NCBI GenBank assembly: GCA_914767715.1
Contig: OU612065.1
Location: forward strand, 32,550,001 to 32,614,000
From: Membranipora membranacea
Lineage: Eukaryota; Bryozoa; Gymnolaemata; Cheilostomatida; Membraniporidae
DNA: 64,000 nt
Reading direction: 5' to 3'
How positions within the stretch are numbered: the first letter of the stretch is position 1; each line of letters starts with the position of its first letter. Shown piece by piece: positions 49,569 through 60,429 of this stretch. Position numbers and translations under genes: made by a program. The notes under the pieces were generated by a model, which was not told the origin of the DNA, did no database searches, and saw only the letters and a program-made list of their open reading frames with translations.

Positions 49569-51917
49569 TTAGCTCCCTGTGATGATGCGTATTCTATCGA
49601 AGTGTTTTGCAAGAAATTGACAAAAATCGATAGGTACGGTCCTGGGGAAATTGGCCAATAATTGGGCAAAATTCCTTACTCGCTTAGAAACGCTTGAAAC
49701 TCTGTTTTGACGTTCGCAATGACGTCCCAATATCTCATATAAAATATTAACTCCCTGTGCTGATGCGTATTCTATGGAGGTGTTTTGCAAGAAATTGACA
49801 AAAATCGATAGGTACGGTCCTGGGGAAATTGGCCAATAATTTGGCAGAATTCCTTACTCGCTTAGAAACGCTTGAAACTCTGTTTTGACGTTCGTGATGA
49901 CGTCTCAATATCTCATATATAATATTAGCTCCCTGTGACGATGCGTATTCTATGGAGGTGTTTTGCAAGAAATTGACAAAAATCGATAGGTACGGTCCTG
50001 GGGAAATTGGCAAATAATTGGGCAGAATTCCTTACTCGCTTAGAAACGCTTGAAACCCTGTTTTGACGTATGCAATGACATCCCAATATCTCATATGAAA
50101 TATTAGCTCCCTGTGACGATGCGTATTCTATCGAGGTGTTTTGCAAGAAATTAACAAAAATCGATAGGTACGGTCCTGGGGAAATTGGCCAATAATTGGG
50201 CAGAATTCCTTACTCGCTTAGAAACGCATGAAACTCTGTTTTGACGTTCGCAATGACGTCCCAATACCTCATATGAAATATTAGCTCCCTGTGACGATGC
50301 GTATTCTATCGAAGTGTTTTGCAAGAAATTGACAAAAATCGATAGGTACTGTCCTGGGGATATTGGCCAATAATTGGGCAGAATTCCTTGCTCGCTTAGA
50401 AACGCTTGAAACTCTGTTTTGACGTTCGTGATGACGTCCCTATATCTCATATAAAATATTAGCTCCCTGTGCTGATGCGTATTCTATGGAGGTGTTTTGC
50501 AAGAAATTGACAAAAATCGATAGGTACGGTCCTGGGGAAATTGGCCAATAATTTGGCAGAATTCCTTACTCGCTTAGAAACGCTTGAAACTCTGTTTTGA
50601 CGTTCGTGATGACGTCCCCATATCTCATATAAAATATTAGCTCCCTGTGACGATGCGTATTCTATCGAGGTGTTTTGCAAGGAATTGACAAAAATCGATA
50701 GGTACGGTCCTGGGGAAATTTGCCAATAATTGGGCAGAATTCCTTACTCGCTTAGAAACGCTTGAAACTCTGTTTTGACGTTCGCAATGACGTCCCAATA
50801 TCCCATGTAAAATATTAGCTCCCTGTGACGATGCGTATTCTATCGAGGTGTTTTGTAAGAAATTTACAAAAATCGATAGGTACGGTCCTGGGGAAATTGG
50901 CCAATAATTGGGCAGAATTCCTTACTCGCTTAGAAACGCTTGAAACTCTGTTTTGACGTTCGCAATGACGTCCCAATATCTCATATAAAATATTAGCTCC
51001 CTGTGACGATGCGTATTCTATCGAGGTGTTTTGCAAGAAATTGACAAAAATCGATAGGTACCGTCCTGGGGAAATTGGCCAATAATTGGGCAGAATTCCT
51101 TAATCGCTTAGAAACGCTTGAAACTCTGTTTTGACGTTCGCAATGACGTCCCAAGATCTCATAATAAAAATATTAGCTCCCTGTGACGATGCGTATTCTA
51201 TCGAGGTATTTTGCAAGAAATTGACAAAAATCGATAGGTACGGTCCTGGGGAAATTGGCCAATAATTGGGCAGAATTCCTTACTCGCTTAGAAACGCTTG
51301 AAACCCTGTTTTGACGTTCGCAATGACGTCCCAATATCTCATATAAAATATTAGCTCCCTGTGACGATGCGTATTCTATCGAGGTGTTTTGCAAGAAATT
51401 GACAAAAATCGATAGGTACGGTCCTGGGGAAATTGGCCAATAATTGGGCAGAATTCCTTTCTCGCTTAGAAACGCTTGAAACTCTGTTTTGACGTTCGTG
51501 ATGACGTCCCTATATCTCATATAAAATATTAGCTCCCTGTGACGATGCGTATTCTATGGAGGTGTTTTGCAAGAAATTGACAAAAATCGATAGGTACGGT
51601 CCTGGGGAAATTGGCAAATAATTGGGCAGAATTCCTTACTCGCTTAGAAACGCTTGAAACTCTGTTTTGACGTTCGTGATGACGTCCCTATATCTCATAT
51701 AAAATATTAGCTCCCTGTGATGATGCGTATTCTATCGAAGTGTTTTGCAAGAAATTGACAAAAATCGATAGGTACGGTCCTGGGGAAATTGGCCAATAAT
51801 TGGGCAGAATTCCTTACTCGCTTAGAAACGCTTGAAACTCTGTTTTGACGTTCGCGATGACGTCCCTATATCTCATATAAAATATTAGCTCCCTGTGATG
51901 ATGCGTATTCTATCGAG
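49569..51917 (+). repeat. Composite block with p/c and h/b fusion monomers
   Basis: The order is a-b followed by a CGTGATGACGTCTCAATATC junction (near 49890) that joins a c-type start to a p-type tail. Then come f-g and an h-type start fused to b (CCTATATCTC then TGTGCTGATGCG near 50440-50475). c-d-i-j (51152)-k-l and GATGATGCG types follow. Two fusion monomers within 600 bp show repeated exchange at this spot. Confidence 0.8.
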
Positions 51918-53341
51918 GTGTTTTGCAAGAAATTGACAAAAATCGATAGGTACGGTCCTGGGGAAATTGGCCAATAATTGGGCAAAATTCCTTACTCGCT
52001 TAGAAACGCTTGAAACTCTGTTTTGACGTTCGTGATGACGTCCCTATATCTCATATAAAATATTAGCTCCCTGTGATGATGCGTATTCTATCGGAGTGTT
52101 TTGCAAGAAATTGACAAAAATCGATAGGTACGGTCCTGGGGAAATTGGCCAATAATTGGGCAGAATTCCTTACTCGCTTAGAAACGCTTGAAACTCTGTT
52201 TTGACGTTAGCAATGACGTCCCAATATCTCATATAAAATATTAACTCCCTGTGACGATGCGTATTCTATGGAGGTGTTTTGCAAGAAATTGACAAAAATC
52301 GATAGGTACGGTCCTGGGGAAATTGGCCAATAATTGGGCAGAATTCCTTACTCGCTTAGAAACGCTTGAAACTCTGTTTTGACGTTCGTGATGACGTCCC
52401 TATATCTCATATAAAATATTAGCTCCCTGTGATGATGCGTATTCTATCGAGGTGTTTTGCAAGAAATTGACAAAAATCGATAGGTACGGTCCTGGGGAAA
52501 TTGGCCAATAATTGGGCAGAATTCCTTACTCGCTTAGAAACGCTTGAAACTCTGTTTTGACGTTCGCAATGACGTCCCAATATCTCAAATGAAATATTAG
52601 CTCCCTGTGATGCTGCGTATTCTATCGAGGTGTTTTGCATGAAATTGATAAAAATCGATAGGTACGGTCCTGCGGAAATTGGCCAATAATTGGGCAGAAT
52701 TCCTTAATCGCTTAGAAACGCTTGAAACTCTGTTTTGACGTTCTTGATGACGTCCCTATATATCATATAAACTATTAGCTCCCTGTGATGATGCGTATTC
52801 TATGGAGGTGTTTTGCAAGAAATTGACAAAAATCGATAGGTACGGTCCCGGGGAAATTGGCCAATAATTGGGCAGAATTCCTTACTCGCTTAGAAACGCT
52901 TGAAACTCTGTTTTGACGTTCGCAATGACGTCCCAATATCTCATATGAAATATTAGCTCCCTGTGACGATGCGTATTCTATCGAGGTGTTTTGCAAGAAA
53001 TTGACAAATATCGATAGGTCTGGTCCTGGGGAAATTTGCCAATAATTGGGCAGAATTCCTTACTCGCTTAGAAACGCTTGAAACTCTGTTTTGACGTTCG
53101 CAATGACGTCCCAATATCCCATGTAAAAGATTAGCTCCCTGTGACGATGCGTATTCTATCGAGGTGTTTTGTAAGAAATTTACAAAAATCGATAGGTACG
53201 GTCCTGGGGAAATTGGCCAATAATTGGGCAGAATTCCTTTCTCGCTTAGAAACGCTTGAAACTCTGTTTTGACGTTCGCAATGACGTCCCAATATCTCAT
53301 ATAAAATATTAGCTCCCTGTGATGATGCGTATTCTATCGAA
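51918..53341 (+). repeat. 1424-bp tandem duplication, copy 1
   Basis: Eight monomers are repeated immediately downstream at an offset of exactly 1424 bp. Rare markers occur in both copies: TCGGAGTG (52091/53515), GACGTTAGC (52203/53627), GCATGAAATTGATAAA (52636/54060), TTCTTGATGACG with ATATATCAT (52741/54165), CCCGGGG (52847/54271), CATGTAAAAGATT (53119/54543) and CCTTTCTCGC (53236/54660). I saw no difference across the copies by eye. The unit contains q and r and is unrelated in order to the core 8-mer, although it has the same length. Confidence 0.92.
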
Positions 53342-54765
53342 GTGTTTTGCAAGAAATTGACAAAAATCGATAGGTACGGTCCTGGGGAAATTGGCCAATA
53401 ATTGGGCAAAATTCCTTACTCGCTTAGAAACGCTTGAAACTCTGTTTTGACGTTCGTGATGACGTCCCTATATCTCATATAAAATATTAGCTCCCTGTGA
53501 TGATGCGTATTCTATCGGAGTGTTTTGCAAGAAATTGACAAAAATCGATAGGTACGGTCCTGGGGAAATTGGCCAATAATTGGGCAGAATTCCTTACTCG
53601 CTTAGAAACGCTTGAAACTCTGTTTTGACGTTAGCAATGACGTCCCAATATCTCATATAAAATATTAACTCCCTGTGACGATGCGTATTCTATGGAGGTG
53701 TTTTGCAAGAAATTGACAAAAATCGATAGGTACGGTCCTGGGGAAATTGGCCAATAATTGGGCAGAATTCCTTACTCGCTTAGAAACGCTTGAAACTCTG
53801 TTTTGACGTTCGTGATGACGTCCCTATATCTCATATAAAATATTAGCTCCCTGTGATGATGCGTATTCTATCGAGGTGTTTTGCAAGAAATTGACAAAAA
53901 TCGATAGGTACGGTCCTGGGGAAATTGGCCAATAATTGGGCAGAATTCCTTACTCGCTTAGAAACGCTTGAAACTCTGTTTTGACGTTCGCAATGACGTC
54001 CCAATATCTCAAATGAAATATTAGCTCCCTGTGATGCTGCGTATTCTATCGAGGTGTTTTGCATGAAATTGATAAAAATCGATAGGTACGGTCCTGCGGA
54101 AATTGGCCAATAATTGGGCAGAATTCCTTAATCGCTTAGAAACGCTTGAAACTCTGTTTTGACGTTCTTGATGACGTCCCTATATATCATATAAACTATT
54201 AGCTCCCTGTGATGATGCGTATTCTATGGAGGTGTTTTGCAAGAAATTGACAAAAATCGATAGGTACGGTCCCGGGGAAATTGGCCAATAATTGGGCAGA
54301 ATTCCTTACTCGCTTAGAAACGCTTGAAACTCTGTTTTGACGTTCGCAATGACGTCCCAATATCTCATATGAAATATTAGCTCCCTGTGACGATGCGTAT
54401 TCTATCGAGGTGTTTTGCAAGAAATTGACAAATATCGATAGGTCTGGTCCTGGGGAAATTTGCCAATAATTGGGCAGAATTCCTTACTCGCTTAGAAACG
54501 CTTGAAACTCTGTTTTGACGTTCGCAATGACGTCCCAATATCCCATGTAAAAGATTAGCTCCCTGTGACGATGCGTATTCTATCGAGGTGTTTTGTAAGA
54601 AATTTACAAAAATCGATAGGTACGGTCCTGGGGAAATTGGCCAATAATTGGGCAGAATTCCTTTCTCGCTTAGAAACGCTTGAAACTCTGTTTTGACGTT
54701 CGCAATGACGTCCCAATATCTCATATAAAATATTAGCTCCCTGTGACGATGCGTATTCTATCGAG
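53342..54765 (+). repeat. 1424-bp tandem duplication, copy 2
   Basis: This is the second copy of the preceding eight monomers. The copies stop matching at GATGATGCG with CGAAG (about 53324-53341, end of copy 1) against GACGATGCG with CGAGG (about 54748-54765, end of copy 2). To the left of copy 1 the match is lost at CGAGG (51917) against CGAAG (53341). So exactly one unit is duplicated, and the boundaries lie in the same part of the monomer. Confidence 0.92.
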
Positions 54766-56514
54766 GTGTTTTGCAAGAAATTGACAAAAATCGATAGGTA
54801 CCGTCCTGGGGAAATTGGCCAATAATTGGGCAGAATTCCTTAATCGCTTAGAAACGCTTGAAACTCTGTTTTGACGTTCGCAATGACGTCCCAAGATCTC
54901 ATAATAAAAATATTAGCTCCCTGTGACGATGCGTATTCTATCGAGTTGTTTTGCAAGAAATTGACAAAAATCGATAGGTACGGTCCTGGGGAAATTGGCC
55001 AATAATTGGGCAGAATTCCTTACTCGCTTAGAAACGCTTCAAACCCTGTTTTGACGTTCGCAATGACGTCCCAATATCTCATATTAAATATTAGCTCCCT
55101 GTGACGATGCGTATTCTATCGAGGTGTTTTGCAAGAAATTGACAAAAATCGATAGGTACGGTCCTGGGGAAATTGGCCAATATTTGGGCAGACTTCCTTT
55201 CTCGCTTAGAAACGCTTGAAACTCTGTTTTGACGTTCGTGATGACGTCCCTATATCTCATATAAAATATTAGCTCCCTGTGACGATGCGTATTCTATGGA
55301 GGTGTTTTGCAAGAAATTGACAAAAATCGATAGGTACGGTCCTGGGGAAATTGGCAACTAATTGGGCAGAATTCCTTACTCGCTTAGAAACGCTTGAAAC
55401 TCTGTTTTGACGTTCGTGATGACGTCCCTATATCTCATATAAAATATTAGCTCCCTGTGATGATGCGTATTCTATCGAAGTGTTTTGCAAGAAATTGACA
55501 AAAATCGATAGGTACGGTCCTGGGGAAATTGGCCAATAATTGGGCAGAATTCCTTACTCGCTTAGAAACGCTTGAAACTCTGTTTTGACGTTCGCGATGA
55601 CGTCCCTATATCTCATATAAAATATTAGCTCCCTGTGATGATGCGTATTCTATCGAAGTGTTTTGCAAGAAATTGACAAAAATCGATAGGTACGGTCCTG
55701 GGGAAATTGGCCAATAATTGGGCAAAATTCCTTACTCGCTTAGAAACGCTTGAAACTCTGTTTTGACGTTCGTGATGACGTCCCTATATCTCATATAAAA
55801 TATTAGCTCCCTGTGATGATGCGTATTCTATCGGAGTGTTTTGCAAGAAATTGACAAAAATCGATAGGTACGGTCCTGGGGAAATTGGCCAATAATTGGG
55901 CAGAATTCCTTTCTCGCTTAGAAACGCTTGAAACTCTGTTTTGACGTTCGCAATGACGTCCCAATATCTCATATAAAATATTAACTCCCTGTGACGATGC
56001 GTATTCTATGGAGGTGTTTTGCAACAAATTGACAAAAATCGATAGGTACGGTCCTGGGTAAATTGGCCAATAATTGGGCAGAATTCCTTACTTGCTTAGA
56101 AACGCATGAATCTCTGTTTTGACGTTCGCAATGACGTCCCAATACCTCATATGAAATATTAGCTCCCTGTGACGATGCGTATTCTATCGAAGTGTTTTGC
56201 AAGAAATTGACAAAAATCGATAGGTACGGTCCTGGGGATATTGGCCAATAATTGGGCAGAATTCCTTACTCGCTTAGAAACGCTTGAAACTCTGTTTTGA
56301 CGTTCGTGATGACGTCCCTATATCTCATATAAAATATTAGCTCCCTGTGATGATGCGTATTCTATCGAAGTGTTTCGCAAGAAATTGACAAAAATCGACA
56401 GGTACGGTCCTGGGGAAATTGGCCAATAATTGGGCAGAATTCCTTACTCGCTTAGAAACGCTTGAAACTCTGTTTTGACGTTCGTGATGACGTCCCTATA
56501 TCTCATATAAAATA
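54766..56514 (+). repeat. Mixed segment: i-j-k-l-m-n run followed by g-h monomers
   Basis: It begins with i (GGTACCGTCC near 54800), j (54892) and k (with GCTTCAAACCCTG near 55037). It continues through l-, m- and n-like monomers, a TCGGAGTG monomer, a TTAACTCC/GGAGG monomer with private GCAACAAATTG and GGGTAAATTG (near 56023 and 56058), then g and h. It reads as an 11-mer fragment joined to the end of an 8-mer. Confidence 0.78.
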
Positions 56515-59500
56515 TTAGCTCCCTGTGATGATGCGTATTCTATCGAGGTGTTTTGCAAGAAATTGACAAAAATCGATAGGTACGGTCCTGGGGAAATTGG
56601 CCAATAATTGGGCAGAATTCCTTACTCGCTTAGAAACGCTTGAAACTCTGTTTTGACGTTCGCAATGACGTCCCAATATCTCAAATGAAATATTAGCTCC
56701 CTGTGATGCTGCGTATTCTATCGAGGTGTTTTGCATGAAATTGACAAAAATCGATAGGTACGGTCCTGCGGAAATTGGCCAATAATTGGGCAGAATTCCT
56801 TAATCGCTTAGAAACGCTTGAAACTCTGTTTTGACGTTCGTGATGACGTCCCTATATCTCATATAAACTATTAGCTCCCTGTGATGATGCGTATTCTATG
56901 GAGGTGTTTTGCAAGAAATTGACAAAAATGGATAGGTACGGTCCTGGGGAAATTGGCCAATATTTGGGCAGAATTCCTTACTCGCTTAGAAACGCTTGAA
57001 ACTCTGTTTTGACGTTCGTGATGACGTCCCTATATCTCATATAAAATATTAGCTCCCTGTGACGATGCGTATTCTATGGAGGTGTTGTGCAAGAAATTGA
57101 CAAAAATCGATAGGTACGGCCCTGGGAAATTGGCCAATAATTGGGCAGAATTCCTTACTCGCTTAGAAACGCTTGAAACTTTGTTTTGACGTTCGCAATG
57201 ACGTCTCAATATCTCATATATAATATTAGCTCCCTGTGACGATGCGTATTCTATGGAGGTGTTTTGCAAGAAATTGACAAAAATCGATAGGTACGGTCCT
57301 GGGGAAATTGGCAAATAATTGGGCAGAATTCCTTACTCGCTTAGAAACGCTTGAAACCCTGTTTTGACGTATGCAATGACATCCCAATATCTCATATGAA
57401 ATATTAGCTCCCTGTGACGATGCGTATTCTATCGAGGTGTTTTGCAAGAAATTGACAAAAATCGATAGGTACGGTCCTGGGGAAATTGGCCAATAATTGG
57501 GCAGAATTCCTTACTCGCTTAGAAACGCATGAAACTCTGTTTTGACGTTCGCAATGACGTCCCAATACCTCATATGAAATATTAGCTCCCTGTGACGATG
57601 CGTATTCTATCGAAGTGTTTTGCAAGAAATTGACAAAAATCGATAGGTACTGTCCTGGGGATATTGGCCAATAATTGGGCAGAATTCCTTACTCGCTTAG
57701 AAACGCTTGAAACTCTGTTTTGACGTTCGTGATGACGTCCCTATATCTCATATAAAATATTATCTCCCTGTGATGATGCGTATTCTATCGAAGTGTTTCG
57801 CAAGAAATTGACAAAAATCGACAGGTACGGTCCTGGGGAAATTGGCCAATAATTGGGCAGAATTCCTTACTCGCTTAGAAACGCTTGAAACTTTGTTTTG
57901 ACGTTCGCAATGACGTCTCAATATCTCATATATAATATTAGCTCCCTGTGACGATGCGTATTCTATGGAGGTGTTTTGCAAGAAATTGACAAAAATGGAT
58001 AGGTACGGTCCTGGGGAAATTGGCCAATATTTGGGCAGAATTCCTTACTCGCTTAGAAACGCTTGAAACTCTGTTTTGACGTTCGTGATGACGTCCCTAT
58101 ATCTCATATAAAATATTAGCTCCCTGTGACGATGCGTATTCTATGGAGGTGTTGTGCAAGAAATTGACAAAAATCGATAGGTACGGTCCTGGGGAAATTG
58201 GCCAATAATTGGGCAGAATTCCTTACTCGCTTAGAAACGCTTGAAACTTTGTTTTGACGTTCGCAATGACGTCTCAATATCTCATATATAATATTAGCTC
58301 CCTGTGACGATGCGTATTCTATGGAGGTGTTTTGCAAGAAATTGACAAAAATCGATAGGTACGGTCCTGGGGAAATTGGCAAATAATTGGGCAGAATTCC
58401 TTACTCGCTTAGAAACGCTTGAAACCCTGTTTTGACGTATGTAATGACATCCCAATGTCTCATATGAAATATTAGCTCCCTGTGACGATGCGTATTCTAT
58501 CGAGGTGTTTTGCAAGAAATTGACAAAAATCGATAGGTACGGTCCTGGGGAAATTGGCCAATAATTGGGCAGAATTCCTTACTCGCTTAGAAACGCATGA
58601 AACTCTGTTTTGACGTTCGCAATGACGTCCCAATACCTCATATGAAATATTAGCTCCCTGTGACGATGCGTATTCTATCGAAGTGTTTTGCAAGAAATTG
58701 ACAAAAATCGATAGGTACTGTCCTGGGGATATTGGCCAATAATTGGGCAGAATTCCTTACTCGCTTAGAAACGCTTGAAACTCTGTTTTGACGTTCGTGA
58801 TGACGTCCCTATATCTCATATAAAATATTAGCTCCCTGTGATGATGCGTATTCTATCGAAGTGTTTCGCAAGAAATTGACAAAAATCGACAGGTACGGTC
58901 CTGGGGAAATTGGCCAATAATTGGGCAGAATTCCTTACTCGCTTAGAAACGCTTGAAACTCTGTTTTGACGTTCGTGATGACGTCCCTATATCTCATATA
59001 AAATATTAGCTCCCTGTGACGATGCGTATTCTATGGAGGTGTTTTGCAAGAAAGTTACAAAAATCGATAGGTACGGTCCTGGGGAAATTGGCCAATAATT
59101 GGGCAGAATTCCTTACTCGCTTAGAAACGCTTGAAACTTTGTTTTGACGTTCGCAATGACGTCTCAATATCTCATATATAATATTAGCTCCCTGTGACGA
59201 TGCGTATTCTATGGAGGTGTTTTGCAAGAAATTGACAAAAATCGATAGGTACGGTCCTGGGGAAATTGGCCAATATTTGGGCAGAATTCCTTACTCGCTT
59301 AGAAACGCTTGAAACTCTGTTTTGACGTTCGTGATGACGTCCCTATGTCTCATATAAAATATTAGCTCCCTGTGACGATGCGCATTCTATGGAGGTGTTT
59401 TGCAAGAAATTGACAAAAATCGATAGGTACGGTCCTGGGGAAATTGGCCAATAATTGGGCAGAATTCCTTACTCGCTTAGAAACGCTTGAAACTTTGTTT

Positions 59501-60429
59501 TGACGTTCGCAATGACGTCTCAATATCTCATATATAATATTAACTCCCTGTGACGATGCGTATTCTATGGAGGTGTTTTGCAAGAAATTGACAAAAATCG
59601 ATAGGTACGGTCCTGGGGAAATTGGCAAATAATTGGGCAGAATTCCTTACTCGCTTAGAAACGCTTGAAACCCTGTTTTGACGTATGCAATGACATCCCA
59701 ATATCTCATATGAAATATTAGCTCCCTGTGACGATGCGTATTCTATCGAGGTGTTTTGCAAGAAATTGACAAAAATCGATAGGTACGGTCCTGGGGAAAT
59801 TGGCCAATAATTGGGCAGAATTCCTTACTCGCTTAGAAACGCATGAAACTCTGTTTTGACGTTCGCAATGACGTCCCAATACCTCATATGAAATATTAGC
59901 TCCCTGTGACGATGCGTATTCTATCGAAGTGTTTTGCAAGAAATTGACAAAAATCGATAGGTACTGTCCTGGGGATATTGGCCAATAATTGGGCAGAATT
60001 CCTTACTCGCTTAGAAACGCTTGAAACTCTGTTTTGACGTTCGTGATGACGTCCCTATATCTCATATAAAATATTAGCTCCCTGTGATGATGCGTATTCT
60101 ATCGAAGTGTTTCGCAAGAAATTGACAAAAATCGACAGGTACGGTCCTGGGGAAATTGGCCAATAATTGGGCAGAATTCCTTACTCGCTTAGAAACGCTT
60201 GAAACTCTGTTTTGACGTTCGTGATGACGTCCCAAGATCTCATATGAAATATTAGCTCCCTGTGACGATGCGTATTCTATCGAGGTGTTTTGCAAGAAAT
60301 TGACAAAAATCGATAGGTACGGTCCTGGGGAAATTTGCCAATAATTGGGCAAAAGTCCTTACTCGCTTAGAAACGCTTGAAACTCTGTTTTGACGTTCGC
60401 AATGACGTCCCAATATCTCATGTAAAATA
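56515..60429 (+). repeat. Composite p/q/r block, long-range copy of the 44.8-49.5 kb region
   Basis: The segment at about 56625-57520 matches 44875-45770 at an offset of 11,751 bp, including q, r, GGTGTTGTGC and the 1-bp loss in GGCCCTGGGAAATT (near 57120). The segment at 59006-60203 matches 48323-49520 at an offset of 10,683 bp and shares the private TATGTCTC, GCGCATTC and AAAGTTAC. Between and around these, p monomers alternate with f, g and h. An AGATCT tail without the 2-bp insertion follows at about 60233. Confidence 0.82.

Larger units (their letters stand above)
37345..57130 (+). other. Shared 1-bp deletion GGCCCTGGGAAATT (three copies)
   Basis: Three monomers near 37353, 45370 and 57120 read TACGGCCCTGGGAAATTGG where the usual is TACGGTCCTGGGGAAATTGG. 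Each is also preceded by GGTGTTGTGCAAG. The identical double change plus the 1-bp loss indicates one ancestral event spread by block duplication. The coordinates span the first to the last copy. Confidence 0.85.
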
